Assembly (NCBI RefSeq): GCF_035917995.1
Contig: NZ_CP109131.1
Span: 3,224,001 to 3,288,000, forward strand
DNA length: 64,000 nucleotides
Origin: Streptosporangium sp. NBC_01755
GTDB lineage: Bacteria > Actinomycetota > Actinomycetes > Streptosporangiales > Streptosporangiaceae
Direction of reading: 5' to 3'
The stretch's first letter is position 1. Each line of letters opens with the position of its first letter. Below are positions 9,028 through 18,719 of the stretch, piece by piece. The translations under genes were made by a program, and so were the position numbers. The notes beneath the pieces were generated by a model. The model saw nothing but the letters and a program-made list of their open reading frames with translations. It had not been told where the DNA came from and made no database searches.

Positions 9028-9193
9028 AGACGACGTTGGCTGACAGCGTACGACTGTCGGTCATCCACGCTGACGACGGGTCTCCATAAATCCTACTTAG
9101 CGGTAACTTAACTTCAAACCGAAGGCTCACGGCGACCGCGGCCACCCTACGGCCGGCACCGCTCCCAGAACAATGCTCTACATACCGCCGAGG

Positions 9194-9838
9194 TTAGGCG
9201 GGCGCGTCGAGATAGCGCTGGATCGTGGGTGCGAGCAGCTCGACCAGCTCCTCGACGTCCACCGAGGCCAGCGGCTCCAACTTGAGCACGTAGCGCACCA
9301 GGACCACGCCGAACAGCTGCGCGAAGGCCGCCTCCATCCGGATCGGCGGGACTCCCAGCACCTCCGCGACCCGGGCCAGCAGCGCCTGCGTCATGAACTC
9401 GCGGATCATGACGACCATCTGGTCGTTGGTCATCGCGGTGCGGACCAGCGCCAGCAGCGGCTGGCGGGCCCCGGCATCCGAGGTGACGGTCAGGATGAAC
9501 CGGGCCAGCCGCTCGCCGACCTCCTCTCGCGGCCCCGCCAGGACCGCCGAGACGACGCTCTCGGGGGTGATCGGCAGCTCCATGGCCTCGACGAACATCC
9601 CCTCCTTGCCGGCGAAGTAATGGTGGACCAGCGCCGGATCCACCCCCGCCTGCCGGGCGATGCCCCGGATGGTCGCCCTGTCGAACCCCTTCTCCGCGAA
9701 GGTCTCGCGCGCCGCCGCGAGAATCTGCCCTCGGGTGTCGGCCGATCCCGGCCTGCGCCCCGGGCGCCTTCTGACCGCTCCGGACTCATCCCGGGAGGAC
9801 CGGTTCGCGGGCGGCGTGCTCACGACGGGCTCACTCAT
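9194..9838 (-). CDS. TetR-family transcriptional regulator
   Basis: A 214-aa regulator. After a basic N-terminal tail (about 30 residues) comes the TetR helix-turn-helix ([20 protein letters not shown], about residues 55-74), then a helical ligand domain. ATG at 9838 overlaps the stop of the sugar-isomerase gene (ATGA), so the two are co-translated; the upstream open frame would lie inside that gene and is rejected. The C-terminal domain resembles TetR_C_17-like regulators. The ligand and target are unknown; control of its own operon is plausible. Confidence 0.9.
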   Translation of the reverse strand: MSEPVVSTPPANRSSRDESGAVRRRPGRRPGSADTRGQILAAARETFAEKGFDRATIRGIARQAGVDPALVHHYFAGKEGMFVEAMELPITPESVVSAVLAGPREEVGERLARFILTVTSDAGARQPLLALVRTAMTNDQMVVMIREFMTQALLARVAEVLGVPPIRMEAAFAQLFGVVLVRYVLKLEPLASVDVEELVELLAPTIQRYLDAPA

Positions 9839-10644
9839 ACGTTGGTGGACGCGGCGAGGTGCAGCCGGGCGAAGGCCAGCGCCTCGGCGAGATCGTCGAT
9901 CCGCTCGGTGCGGCTGACGGCCTTGCGCGTGTTGATCTCCAGTACGACCAGCCCTGAGTAGCCGTTGCCCGCCATCCGCTCCAGGATCGGCGCGCACGGC
10001 TGACCACCCCGCCCGGGAACCAGGTGCTCGTCCTTGTTCGCCATCCCCACACCGTCGGCCAGGTGCAGGTGGGCAAGCCTGTCGCCGAGCTTGGTGAACA
10101 TCTCCATGGCGTCGGACCCGGACACGGCCGTGTGCGAAAGATCCAGCGTGACCTGCGGGAAGTCGTAGTCGACCGGATTCCAGTCGGGTGAGTAGGGGAC
10201 CACCTCATTGCCCCTGGCCTTCAGCGGGAACATGTTCTCCACCGCGAAGACCACGTCGGTCTCCTCGCGCATCCTGGCAAGGCCGAGCTCGAAGTCGCGC
10301 GCGTAGTCGCGCTGCCAGCGGAACGGTGGGTGCACCACGACGGTCCTGGCACCGACCCGCTCGGCGGCGCGCTGCGCCCGCTGGAGCTTCGCCCACGGGT
10401 CCTTGCCCCACACCCGCTGCGTCACCAGCAGACACGGCGCGTGGATGGCCAGGATCGGCAGTTGGTAATGGTCCGACAGGCGCTCCAGGACGTCGATGTC
10501 CTGGCTCACGGGGTCTGCGCCCACCATGATCTCCACACCGTCGTATCCCAGACGTGCGGCCAACTCGAAGGCGTCAGGGGTGCGTTCGGGATAAACCGAC
10601 GCGGTGGACAGCGCGATCTTCGCGCTGGATACACGGACGCTCAT
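9835..10644 (-). CDS. sugar phosphate isomerase/epimerase-like TIM barrel
   Basis: A 269-aa AP-endonuclease-2-type TIM barrel. Landmarks are [41 protein letters not shown] and HLHLADG, which place the metal-binding E, D and H on successive strand ends as in xylose-isomerase-like enzymes. The substrate is not deducible; family members act on sugars, inositols and hydroxypyruvate. A GAGGA site precedes the ATG at 10644. It is coupled to a TetR regulator by a 4-nt overlap. The region upstream holds a triple 30-bp repeat. Confidence 0.85.
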   Translation of the reverse strand: MSVRVSSAKIALSTASVYPERTPDAFELAARLGYDGVEIMVGADPVSQDIDVLERLSDHYQLPILAIHAPCLLVTQRVWGKDPWAKLQRAQRAAERVGARTVVVHPPFRWQRDYARDFELGLARMREETDVVFAVENMFPLKARGNEVVPYSPDWNPVDYDFPQVTLDLSHTAVSGSDAMEMFTKLGDRLAHLHLADGVGMANKDEHLVPGRGGQPCAPILERMAGNGYSGLVVLEINTRKAVSRTERIDDLAEALAFARLHLAASTNV

Positions 10645-10803
10645 ACCGCTTCCTCGTCTCCGGCTCGGAGCACACCCTGGCGAACACCGTTGGGCATACC
10701 GGCCCGCTCGCTCATGTCGCTCACCTTTGCCAGCCTAAGCGGGTCCGGCGAGCAGTGCTGTCCGCCACCACCGACACGACCGAGATCACACCTCATGTTC
10801 GGC

Positions 10804-10893
10804 GACGGGACCTCCGGGGCCGCCCCGGAAGCCGACGGGACCTCCGGGGCCGCCCCGGAAGCCGACGGGACCTCCGGGGCCACCCCGGAAGCC
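10804..10893. repeat. three tandem 30-bp repeats
   Basis: Three copies of a 30-bp unit starting GACGGGACCTCCGGGGCC (10804-10833, 10834-10863, 10864-10893), the third with one mismatch. They lie in the 351-bp gap between the isomerase and the methyltransferase. The unit length is a multiple of three, so all frames stay open, but I see no ribosome site that would make them coding. Confidence 0.85.
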
Positions 10894-10995
10894 GGCCGAG
10901 TTCGAACCGGCCGGGGCCTGACCGACGCCCACCTCGGCCGGAGGAGACGGGAAGCCGCTCTCCTCGGGGAGCGGAGGAGTCATTACGGTAAGGAC

Positions 10996-11694
10996 ATGCC
11001 GAGGTTCGCCAGGGGCGTCATCCCCAGCCCCAACATCTGGAACACGCCCCAGACCTACGAGCTGGAGAACCGGGCGGTGGATCCCGAGGGACGCGCCGAG
11101 GCCGCGATGGCGGCCGTCAGGTCGTGGACAGGGGCGACGGTCCTCGACATCGGCTGCGGTACCGGCTATCACCTGCCGGCCATGGCCGCCACCGCCGCCC
11201 GCGTGATCGGCGTCGAACCCCACGAGGACCTCGTACGGCTGGCCGGGCGCCGCTGCCACGCCCTGCGGAACGTCGAGGTCCACGCCGCCACCGCCCAGGC
11301 CCTCCCGGTGCCCGACGCCTCCGTGGACGTGGCCGTCGCCCGCTGGGCCTACTTCTTCGGCCCCGGCTGCGAGCCCGGCCTGGCCGAGCTCTCCCGGGTG
11401 ATGCGGCGCGGCGGCGCGGCCTTCGTGATCGACATCGACACCACCCGCGGCGCCTTCGGCCGCTGGTTCAGCCAGTCCATCCCCGCGTACTCGGCCAGGG
11501 CCGTCGAGAACTTCTGGAACCGCCAGGGCTGGCAGGTGGAGAAACTCGACCTGCGCATGTCCTTCGAGCGCCGCGCCGATCTGGAGGCGGTGCTCCGCAT
11601 CGAGTTCACCCCCGCGGTCGCCGACCTCGCCATCGCCGAGACCCCAGGCCTGGAGATCGCCTACCCCAACCTGCTGCGCTGGAGGCGGTTCTGA
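10996..11694 (+). CDS. class I SAM-dependent methyltransferase
   Basis: A 232-aa protein with the SAM-binding motif I VLDIGCGTGYHLPAM (about residues 46-60), an acidic residue at the end of strand 2 (VIGVEPHEDL) and motif II-like SVDVAVARWAYFF, typical of Methyltransf_11. ATG at 10996 follows AAGGA by one to two bases less than ideal, and the ordered sequence MPRFARGVIPSPNIW begins there. Upstream in-frame codons run into the 30-bp repeats and are not included. The acceptor substrate is unknown. It is probably a single-gene unit ahead of the merR-trx pair. Confidence 0.85.
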   Translation: MPRFARGVIPSPNIWNTPQTYELENRAVDPEGRAEAAMAAVRSWTGATVLDIGCGTGYHLPAMAATAARVIGVEPHEDLVRLAGRRCHALRNVEVHAATAQALPVPDASVDVAVARWAYFFGPGCEPGLAELSRVMRRGGAAFVIDIDTTRGAFGRWFSQSIPAYSARAVENFWNRQGWQVEKLDLRMSFERRADLEAVLRIEFTPAVADLAIAETPGLEIAYPNLLRWRRF

Positions 11695-11755
11695 GCCTCG
11701 CCCGCGGATGCCGGCCGGCCCCGCGCGGGCGAGCGGGGAACAACGGGACACCGGC

Positions 11756-11786
11756 TTGACCTTGACGTTGATGTCAAGGTTTATCG
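11756..11786 (+). promoter_or_regulatory. MerR-type promoter/operator of merR-trx
   Basis: TTGACC (11756-11761) is followed after 18-19 bp by TTTATC/TTATCG. The over-long spacer is filled by a perfect palindrome, ACCTTGAC-N6-GTCAAGGT (11759-11780). This is the classical MerR-activator layout, in which the regulator untwists the DNA. Confidence 0.8.
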
Positions 11787-11807
11787 TCGGGCCATGAGGA
11801 GGTCCGG

Positions 11808-12188
11808 ATGCGGATCGGCGAGCTGGCGCGGCGGGCGGGTGTCAGCACCCGGGCACTGCGCTACTACGAGCAGCAGGGGCTGATCACGGCCCGGCGCTCG
11901 GCCAACGGCTACCGGGAGTACGGGGAGACCGATCTGCGGCTCGTCTCCGAGATCCGGTCACTGCTCGCCGTCGGCTTCACCCTGGAGGACGCCCGCCCGT
12001 TCGTGGCCTGCCTGCGGGCCGGCCACGATTCCGGGGGGTCGTGCCCGGAGTCCGTGGCCGTCTACCAGCGCAAGCTGGCGGAGATCGACGACGAGATCCG
12101 CACGCTGCTCACCCGGAGGGCGGAGGTGGCGGCGCAGCTGACCACCGCCTGCCCAGGATGCGTACTGAGGAAAGTGGGAAAACCATGA
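11808..12188 (+). CDS. MerR-family regulator with C-terminal CxxC
   Basis: A 126-aa regulator. The winged helix MRIGELARRAGVSTRALRYYEQQGLI occupies residues 1-25 or so, followed by the MerR wing and a dimerisation coiled coil. A strong GAGGAGG lies 6 nt before ATG 11808. Cysteines are at RAGHDSGGSC and in the terminal TACPGC, which could bind a metal or act as a redox pair. The stop codon overlaps the thioredoxin start (ATGA). The linked thioredoxin and the palindromic promoter suggest a redox- or thiol-responsive activator of its own operon. That is inference: SoxR-type FeS ligands are not present. Confidence 0.9.
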   Translation: MRIGELARRAGVSTRALRYYEQQGLITARRSANGYREYGETDLRLVSEIRSLLAVGFTLEDARPFVACLRAGHDSGGSCPESVAVYQRKLAEIDDEIRTLLTRRAEVAAQLTTACPGCVLRKVGKP

Positions 12189-12499
12189 TCACACTGACCG
12201 GCGAGAACTTCGACGAGCAGGTGCTGCGGAGCGACAAGCCTGTCCTGGTCGACTTCTGGGCCGAGTGGTGCGGACCGTGCAAGATGATCGCGCCGGTCCT
12301 GGCGGAGATCGAGGCCGAGTACGGCGACCGCCTCACGATCGCCAAGCTCAACGCCGACGACCACCCCGAGATCGCCGCGAGGTACGGCGTCCTCGGCCTG
12401 CCGACGCTCAACCTCTACAAGAACGGCGAGGTGGTGCGGCAGATCAAGGGTGCCAAGCCCAAGCGCCTGCTCCTGGCCGACCTCGAAGGCCACATCTGA
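12185..12499 (+). CDS. trx: thioredoxin
   Basis: A 104-aa thioredoxin with the active site FWAEWCGPCKMIAPV (WCGPC around residues 29-33) and the cis-proline loop GLPTLNLYKNG. The length is canonical. It is cytoplasmic, with no signal peptide. The ATG overlaps the merR stop by 4 nt, so its synthesis is coupled to the regulator. A hairpin follows 29 nt downstream. No thioredoxin reductase is nearby. Confidence 0.95.
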   Translation: MITLTGENFDEQVLRSDKPVLVDFWAEWCGPCKMIAPVLAEIEAEYGDRLTIAKLNADDHPEIAARYGVLGLPTLNLYKNGEVVRQIKGAKPKRLLLADLEGHI

Positions 12500-12528
12500 C
12501 GTGCCGCCTGGCGCCTCTTCCGGCGACC

Positions 12529-12559
12529 TTCACCCGGTGCGGCCGCCGTACCGGGTGAA
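12529..12559 (+). terminator. terminator of merR-trx
   Basis: TTCACCCGGT (12529-12538) pairs with ACCGGGTGAA (12550-12559) around an 11-nt GC-rich loop. It lies 30 nt after the thioredoxin stop and 31 nt before radA. Confidence 0.65.
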
Positions 12560-12590
12560 AGTTGTCGGCTCCTCCGGGTAACGTGCGGCC

Positions 12591-13994
12591 ATGGCGAAGA
12601 AGGCTGGTGGCTACCGCTGTGCCGAGTGCGGGTGGCAGACGGCCAAGTGGGTGGGGCGCTGCGGCGAGTGCCAGGCCTGGGGAACGGTCGAGGAGGAGAC
12701 GGCGCCCGCGGGCGCGCGGGTGGCCTCCGCCGGGGCGGTGTCGGCGCCGGCGGTGCCGATCGGCCAGGTCAAGGCCGAGGTGGCGCACGCGCGTGGCACC
12801 GGGGTGCCCGAGCTCGACCGGGTCCTCGGCGGCGGCCTGGTGCCCGGAGCCGTCGTGCTGCTGGCCGGTGAGCCCGGCATCGGCAAGTCCACCCTCCTGC
12901 TGGAGGCGGCGGCCAAGATCGCCCGGCAGCAGACCGTCCTCTACATCACGGGCGAGGAGTCGGCCGCCCAGGTGCGGATCAGGGCCGACCGGATCGGCGC
13001 CATCCAGGACCTCCTCTACCTGGCCGCGGAGACCGAGTTAGGCGCGCTGGTCTCGCACGTCGAGAAGGTCCGGCCCGACCTGCTCATCGTCGACTCCGTG
13101 CAGACGATCGGCTCGGCCCAGGCGACCGGCGTGCCCGGCGGGGTGACCCAGGTCAGGGAGGTCGCGGGAAATCTGGTGCGGCTGGCCAAGGAGCGAGGCA
13201 TGGCCACCGTGCTGGTCGGCCACGTCACCAAGGAGGGCTCGATCGCCGGCCCCCGCACGCTGGAGCACCTCGTCGACGTCGTGCTCCACTTCGAGGGCGA
13301 CCGGCACTCCCGGCTCCGCCTGGTCCGCGCGATCAAAAACCGGTACGGCCCCGTCGACGAGGTCGGCTGCTTCGACCTGCACGAGAGCGGCATCGAGGGT
13401 ATCGCCGACGCCAGCGGCCTGTTCGTCTCGCACCGCACCGACCCGGTGCCCGGCACGTGCGTCACGGTCACCCTGGAGGGCACCCGGCCACTGCCTGCCG
13501 AGGTCCAGGCACTGGTCGCCAGGACCGAGGCCCAGCAGCCGCGCCGCTCCTCCTCGGGGCTCGACACCTACCGGGTGACGATGGTGCTGGCCGTGCTGGA
13601 GCGGCGGCTCAACGCCAAGCTGGGCGGGTGCGACGTCTTCACCGCGACCGTCGGCGGGATCAAGCTCAGCGATCCCGCGGTCGACCTGTCGGTGATGCTG
13701 GCGGTCGCCAGCGCGGCCGGCGACAAGGCACTCCCCGCCGGCCTGGTGGTGCTCGGCGAGGTGGGCCTGGCAGGGGAGCTGCGCCCGGTGCGCGACGTGC
13801 GGCGCCGGCTGTCGGAGGCCGCGCGGCTGGGCTTCACCCGGGCACTGGTCCCCGCGGGCTCCCTCGAGGTGGGCAAGAAACGCAACGGTGACCACTCCCT
13901 GGTTCCGGTGGCCGGGCGCGGCGCACCCTTCGCACCCGGCTTCGACGTCGTCGAGGCGGAGAACGTCTGGGATGCCCTCACCCACGTCACCTGA
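12591..13994 (+). CDS. radA: DNA repair protein RadA
   Basis: A 467-aa RecA-like branch-migration ATPase/helicase used in recombinational repair. A four-cysteine zinc finger is at the N-terminus (C10, C13, C24, C27), Walker A GEPGIGKST is at 93-101, and the RadA-specific KNRYG motif follows Walker B (VIVDSVQTI region). The C-terminal third is the Lon-protease-like domain ending near HVT. Length and domain order are canonical. It directly precedes disA (126-nt gap), the usual actinobacterial pairing; in Bacillus RadA/DisA interplay links DNA repair with c-di-AMP. Confidence 0.97.
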   Translation: MAKKAGGYRCAECGWQTAKWVGRCGECQAWGTVEEETAPAGARVASAGAVSAPAVPIGQVKAEVAHARGTGVPELDRVLGGGLVPGAVVLLAGEPGIGKSTLLLEAAAKIARQQTVLYITGEESAAQVRIRADRIGAIQDLLYLAAETELGALVSHVEKVRPDLLIVDSVQTIGSAQATGVPGGVTQVREVAGNLVRLAKERGMATVLVGHVTKEGSIAGPRTLEHLVDVVLHFEGDRHSRLRLVRAIKNRYGPVDEVGCFDLHESGIEGIADASGLFVSHRTDPVPGTCVTVTLEGTRPLPAEVQALVARTEAQQPRRSSSGLDTYRVTMVLAVLERRLNAKLGGCDVFTATVGGIKLSDPAVDLSVMLAVASAAGDKALPAGLVVLGEVGLAGELRPVRDVRRRLSEAARLGFTRALVPAGSLEVGKKRNGDHSLVPVAGRGAPFAPGFDVVEAENVWDALTHVT

Positions 13995-14119
13995 GGCGTC
14001 ACGCTCCTGGCGGCGCGACGTCCCACGGCCCTCGGGCGCCCCATGGTCATCAGATGATTCCGGGCCGCGCGAGGTCTTCGCCGGTAGGCTGAGCGTTATA
14101 CGCAGACCACGGGGGTCAT

Positions 14120-15205
14120 GTGGCAGCAATGTACAAAGGGCTCGATGAACGCCGCAGGGGCATCCTGGCCGCGGTCGCACCGGGCACCGCCCTGCGCGAC
14201 GGCCTGGAGCGCATCCTGCGAGGGCACACGGGCGGTCTGATCGTGCTGGGATACGACAGCACCGTCGAGGAGATCTGCAGCGGCGGGTTCGAGCTGGACG
14301 TCGAGTTCTCCGCGACACGGCTGCGCGAGCTGGCCAAGATGGACGGCGCCATCGTCCTCAACTCCGGCGACCTGCGGATCGTGCGCGCGGCCGTGCACCT
14401 GATGCCCGATCCGTCCCTGCCCACCGACGAGTCGGGAACCCGGCACCGCACCGCCCAGCGTGTGGCCCTTCAAACCTCCTTTCCGGTCATCTCCCTCAGC
14501 AAGTCCATGCGGATCATCGCCCTCTATCTCGACGGCATCCGCTACGTGCTGGAGGAGTCGGCGGTCATCCTGTCCAAGTCCAACCAGGCCCTCGCCACGC
14601 TGGAGCGCTACAAGCTCCGCCTGGACGAGGTCTCCGGCACGCTCTCGGCGCTGGAGATCGAGGATCTGGTGACGGTCCGCGACATCGCGGTGGTCGCCCA
14701 GCGGCTGGAGATGGTCAGGCGCATCTCCGAGGAGATCGCGGGCTACGTGGTCGAGCTCGGTACCGACGGCCGGTTGCTCTCGCTGCAGCTGGACGAGCTG
14801 GTGGCCGGCACGGAGAGCGACCTCGAGCTGATCGTGCGCGACTACCTGCCCGCGACGGGCCGCCGCCCGCGCAAGTTCGCCGAGGCACTGCACGAGCTCG
14901 ACCAGCTCTCCTCCACCGACCTGCTCGACCTCTCGGTCGTCGCCCAGATCCTCGGCCACTCGGGCAACGACGCCCTGGAGACACCCGTGAGCCCCAGGGG
15001 CTACCGCCTGCTGGCCAAGGTCCCGCGCCTGCCGGGCACCGTGGTCGAGCGCCTCGTCGACCAGTTCGCCAGCCTGCAGAAGCTCCTGGCCGCCAGCATC
15101 GGCGACCTCCAGGAGGTGGGCGGGGTGGGCGAGGCCAGGGCCCGCCACATCCGCGAGGGCCTGTCCCGGCTGGCCGAGTCGTCCATCCTCGAACGCTACG
15201 TGTAG
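14120..15205 (+). CDS. disA: DNA integrity scanning diadenylate cyclase DisA
   Basis: A 361-aa enzyme that makes cyclic di-AMP from two ATP. The N-terminal DAC domain shows the catalytic MDGAIVL (D of DGA) and the GTRHRTA loop (RHR). A helical linker and a C-terminal HhH DNA-binding domain ([15 protein letters not shown]) follow. GTG at 14120 or ATG at 14129 are possible starts. It follows radA. c-di-AMP made here is probably the ligand of the riboswitch at 30955-31090 in this window, which controls an NlpC/P60 hydrolase. Confidence 0.97.
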   Translation: MAAMYKGLDERRRGILAAVAPGTALRDGLERILRGHTGGLIVLGYDSTVEEICSGGFELDVEFSATRLRELAKMDGAIVLNSGDLRIVRAAVHLMPDPSLPTDESGTRHRTAQRVALQTSFPVISLSKSMRIIALYLDGIRYVLEESAVILSKSNQALATLERYKLRLDEVSGTLSALEIEDLVTVRDIAVVAQRLEMVRRISEEIAGYVVELGTDGRLLSLQLDELVAGTESDLELIVRDYLPATGRRPRKFAEALHELDQLSSTDLLDLSVVAQILGHSGNDALETPVSPRGYRLLAKVPRLPGTVVERLVDQFASLQKLLAASIGDLQEVGGVGEARARHIREGLSRLAESSILERYV

Positions 15206-15226
15206 GAAACCCCCACCCCGATCCTC

Positions 15227-15910
15227 CTACCGGAGGTGGAAGACGGCCTTGCGGCTCCTCAGGCCGGGGGCGTGGACCACCGCGACGTAGGTGCCGGGAC
15301 GCGCGGCGGTGCGGTCGACGGAGCAGTCGTTCCCGGACCTGCGGCGGTCCCACACCAGTTCCCGGACGTAGGGGATGCCCCGGTCGAGCTTGCGGACGTT
15401 CTCGGTCTCGCCGCTGACGCAGTCGGAGGACGACCACACACGGTCGTCACCGGAGGTGATGCGCACCTCCATGGTGCGCGGCCCCACGTCCGTGGTGCAC
15501 ATCACCTTGCCGACATTGACGAGGGTGAGGATGAACCGGGGCCGGATGCCCGGCGGGTAGACCGTCCCCTGCCCCTCCATGCTCAGCACGAGCTGCGGGG
15601 AGGCGCAGGGCTCACCAGGTCTCCGGGGCCTGGGGGCCGCCTTGCTCTCCCGCGGCTCCGGGGTCGGGCTCGCGGGCGGCGAGGGGATGACCGTCATGGT
15701 CGGCAGGATGGCCAGCAGCGGGTCCGGCGCGTCCTTCCGCGCGGCCGAGGTGCCTTCCTCCCTGGCCTCCCGGGCGTCCTGCGGCCTGCTCGTCGACGAG
15801 CAGGCCCACGCCACGACGGCGACCACCACGAGCACACCGACGAGCGCGGCCATCCGGCGCCGCCAGTAGATGTCAGCTCCGATATCGCTACGGAACGTGT
15901 CGGGATCCAT
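15227..15910 (-). CDS. single-pass membrane protein with extracytoplasmic beta domain
   Basis: A 227-aa protein starting at MDPDTFRSDIGADIYW. One transmembrane helix follows (MAALVGVLVVVAVVAWAC, about residues 20-37), then a Pro-rich spacer and an extracytoplasmic domain with two Cys pairs (PCASPQLVL, VMCTTDVG, SSDCVSGE, NDCSVD). The domain resembles the DUF4232-like cell-surface sandwiches of actinomycetes. The function is unknown. It converges with disA at 21 nt. An earlier in-frame start would add 23 unrelated residues and is not used. Genes of this type often sit between disA and mutY in related genomes. Confidence 0.75.
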   Translation of the reverse strand: MDPDTFRSDIGADIYWRRRMAALVGVLVVVAVVAWACSSTSRPQDAREAREEGTSAARKDAPDPLLAILPTMTVIPSPPASPTPEPRESKAAPRPRRPGEPCASPQLVLSMEGQGTVYPPGIRPRFILTLVNVGKVMCTTDVGPRTMEVRITSGDDRVWSSSDCVSGETENVRKLDRGIPYVRELVWDRRRSGNDCSVDRTAARPGTYVAVVHAPGLRSRKAVFHLR

Positions 15911-16000
15911 ACAGACAGTATGGTTAGTGCTTGCGAGCCGCAGGGGGAGACCCGCCGCTCCCGTCCACGTTTCGGCCATCGATCATCGGCAGAAGACGGA

Positions 16001-16030
16001 TGAAGGCGGGTGAAGGCGGGTGAAGGCGGG
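16001..16030. repeat. three tandem 10-bp repeats before mutY
   Basis: Three exact copies of TGAAGGCGGG at 16001-16030. Each contains a GTG-like start or a GAAGGCGG purine run, which blurs the mutY start site. Confidence 0.85.
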
Positions 16031-16064
16031 TCGAGGGGGCCTGATCCCGCACTATCGTCAAAAG

Positions 16065-16940
<876 letters not shown>

Positions 16941-17169
16941 ACGCGCCACGCTCTCCCGCAACAGCGCGAGCATCGAAATCGAGCCGGGAACGACAGCCAT
17001 ACGCCGTGGCCGGCCGTGCAGCTCGACGCCTACCACGCGCTCTGCGCCGAGCTGCGCCGGGAGTTCAACCCGCCTACGTCCAGGGTGATGGTCAGGATCA
17101 GGGTGTTCCGCCGCCAAGCCTCGGCTTGCGGCCTGAACCTCGCAGGAGGACCTACGCTGTGTCGCCGGG

Positions 17170-17445
17170 TCACCAGCCGGTGCGGTACATCGTCCATGCG
17201 ATGGCAGCGGCAGCCGCTCGGCGTTGGTAGCCGCGAAGGTTCGGGACGCCCGTCGGCGCGGGCTGCCGACTCATCCGGGTCCAGTACCCGGCGAACGATG
17301 CCGCATAGCTGGTGATCACTTCTGGTAGGGCGAGATCCCAGGCCGGGACGCCGATCAGCGTTTTCTCCGCCGACGCTGGAGAGTGGCCCGCCATGATCAT
17401 ATGAGGGACGAGGTCAGCGATGTCCTGCCAGGCGGCTCCCCGGCT
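17170..17445 (-). pseudogene. 3' part of a gene interrupted by IS630
   Basis: The minus-strand frame reads AAWQDIADLVPHMIMAGHSP and ends YQRRAAAAAIAWTMYRTGW before a stop at 17170. The segment looks like ordered protein (W, Y and P spacing, actinomycete codon use). The frame is open right up to the TA at 17445-17446 where the IS630 element begins. Rejoining the flanks across the element extends the frame upstream to about 18692, where stops appear; a GTG at 18686 is a possible original start, giving about 170 residues at most. I do not recognise the family. Confidence 0.5.
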
Positions 17446-18642
17446 AGTGGCCCGTCTCTGAACGTTAACCCGGTAATTGATCTCGGGCGGTGAACCCGGC
17501 AGGCTGACTCCTCTGCAACTCTTGGGAGGTGGTCGTGGCTCGTCGACCGGATGTGTTCGTCCGGCCCTTGTCGATGGAGGAGGGCCGCAAACTCCAGCGC
17601 ATCACCCGGACCGCCAAGGACCCGGTCAAGCTGCGCCGGGCAATCGTGGTGATGATGTCCGGCCAGGGCCAGAGCGCGCCGGACATCACCTCGTTGATGC
17701 AGGTCAGCGAGGACTACGTACGCGATGTCATCCATGCCTTCAACGAGCGGGGGTTCGATGCGCTGAACCCAAAATGGAGCGGGGGCCGTCCACCGGCGAT
17801 CAGTGAGCAGGCGCGCGAGCACATCTGCCTGATCGCCCGGACAGTCCCCGCCGAGTGGGGCATCACCGGCCACTCCACCTGGAGCCTGCGCACACTGGCC
17901 GAGCACCTCATCGGCCGGGGCGTGGTCACCTCGATCAGCCGCCAGCACCTGTCGCGGATCCTGCGCGCGGGCAAGGTGACCTGGCAGACCACCACCACAT
18001 GGAAGTCCTCCAACGACCCACAGTTCATCGCCAAGATGCAGCGTGTACTGGCGTTATACGACCAGCGGCCCACTGCTGGGCGGGTGATCCGCGCCGATGA
18101 GTTCGGCCCGCTGAACCTGATGCCCCGTAAGGGCAAACGCTGGCGGCCGGCCGGCGGCCCGGCGCGGCTGCGGGCGACCTACAACCGTTACTTCGGCGTC
18201 ATGCACATGATCGCCGCGCTGGATCTGGCCACCGGCCAGCTCTACTACCGCATCCGCAGACGCAAGCGGTGGCGGGAGTTTCTGTCCTTCCTCAAGACCC
18301 TTCGCGCCCGCTGGCCGGGCGAAAAGCTGTATGTGATCATGGACAACTATTCGCCGCACAAGCATTCCGAGGTCCGCGCCTGGGCCGCCGAGCACGACGT
18401 CGAGCTGGTGTTCCTGCCTACCTACGGGTCGTGGTTGAACTGGATCGAGTCCGAATTCGCCGCCTTGCGCTACTACGCCCTCAACGGCACCGACCACCGC
18501 ACCCACGACGAGCAGAACGCGGCGATCGGCGCTTACGTCCGCTGGCGCAACGCTCGCGCTCAACCCAAGACCAGCTTCGCCGCCAGCTCACCCATCCGTA
18601 GCTGGACCAGTTACCCGTCCAAGGTTGCGTGACAGGCCACTA
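17445..18642. mobile_element. IS630-family insertion sequence
   Basis: The element is about 1.2 kb and bounded by TA on both sides (17445-17446 and 18641-18642), the duplicated target of IS630/Tc1-type elements. The ends form an imperfect inverted repeat: left CTAGTGGCCCGTCTCTGAAC (17444-17463), right complement CTAGTGGCCTGTCACGCAAC (18624-18643), about 15 of 20 matching. It holds one intact transposase gene. The left flank is a minus-strand gene that appears interrupted. An intact frame and recognisable ends suggest a fairly recent insertion. Confidence 0.9.
17535..18632 (+). CDS. IS630-family transposase
   Basis: A 365-aa transposase. The N-terminal HTH_29/Homeodomain-like DNA-binding region (about residues 20-150) is followed by a DDE_3 catalytic domain with the expected acids: D in RVIRADEFGPL, D in VIMDNYSPHKH and E in SWLNWIESEF (D-D-E). 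GTG at 17535 follows GGGAGG by 5 nt. The frame is uninterrupted and ends 9 nt before the right terminal repeat. It should be catalytically competent, though activity is not shown. Confidence 0.95.
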   Translation: MARRPDVFVRPLSMEEGRKLQRITRTAKDPVKLRRAIVVMMSGQGQSAPDITSLMQVSEDYVRDVIHAFNERGFDALNPKWSGGRPPAISEQAREHICLIARTVPAEWGITGHSTWSLRTLAEHLIGRGVVTSISRQHLSRILRAGKVTWQTTTTWKSSNDPQFIAKMQRVLALYDQRPTAGRVIRADEFGPLNLMPRKGKRWRPAGGPARLRATYNRYFGVMHMIAALDLATGQLYYRIRRRKRWREFLSFLKTLRARWPGEKLYVIMDNYSPHKHSEVRAWAAEHDVELVFLPTYGSWLNWIESEFAALRYYALNGTDHRTHDEQNAAIGAYVRWRNARAQPKTSFAASSPIRSWTSYPSKVA

Positions 18643-18719
18643 GTGATGCACACCACCGCCGCAGGGAGTTGGGGGCGCGACGGCACTGGAGATCAGGTCT
18701 CGCCGTACCGTCACGCGGC

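Noticed and set aside
6835-9111. Long plus-strand frame opposite the EtfD-like gene
   Set aside because: Antisense shadow of a clear Fe-S protein; no ribosome site and biased composition.
10786-11751. Minus-strand frame with collagen-like GPGGP repeats across the methyltransferase
   Set aside because: The repeats are only the reverse reading of the 30-bp DNA repeats, and the remainder is antisense to a clear methyltransferase.
17016-17169. Short plus-strand peptide QLDAYHALCAELRREFNPP after mutY
   Set aside because: It looks faintly protein-like, but there is no ribosome site and the pattern is lost after 25 residues. It may be a relic; not enough to call.
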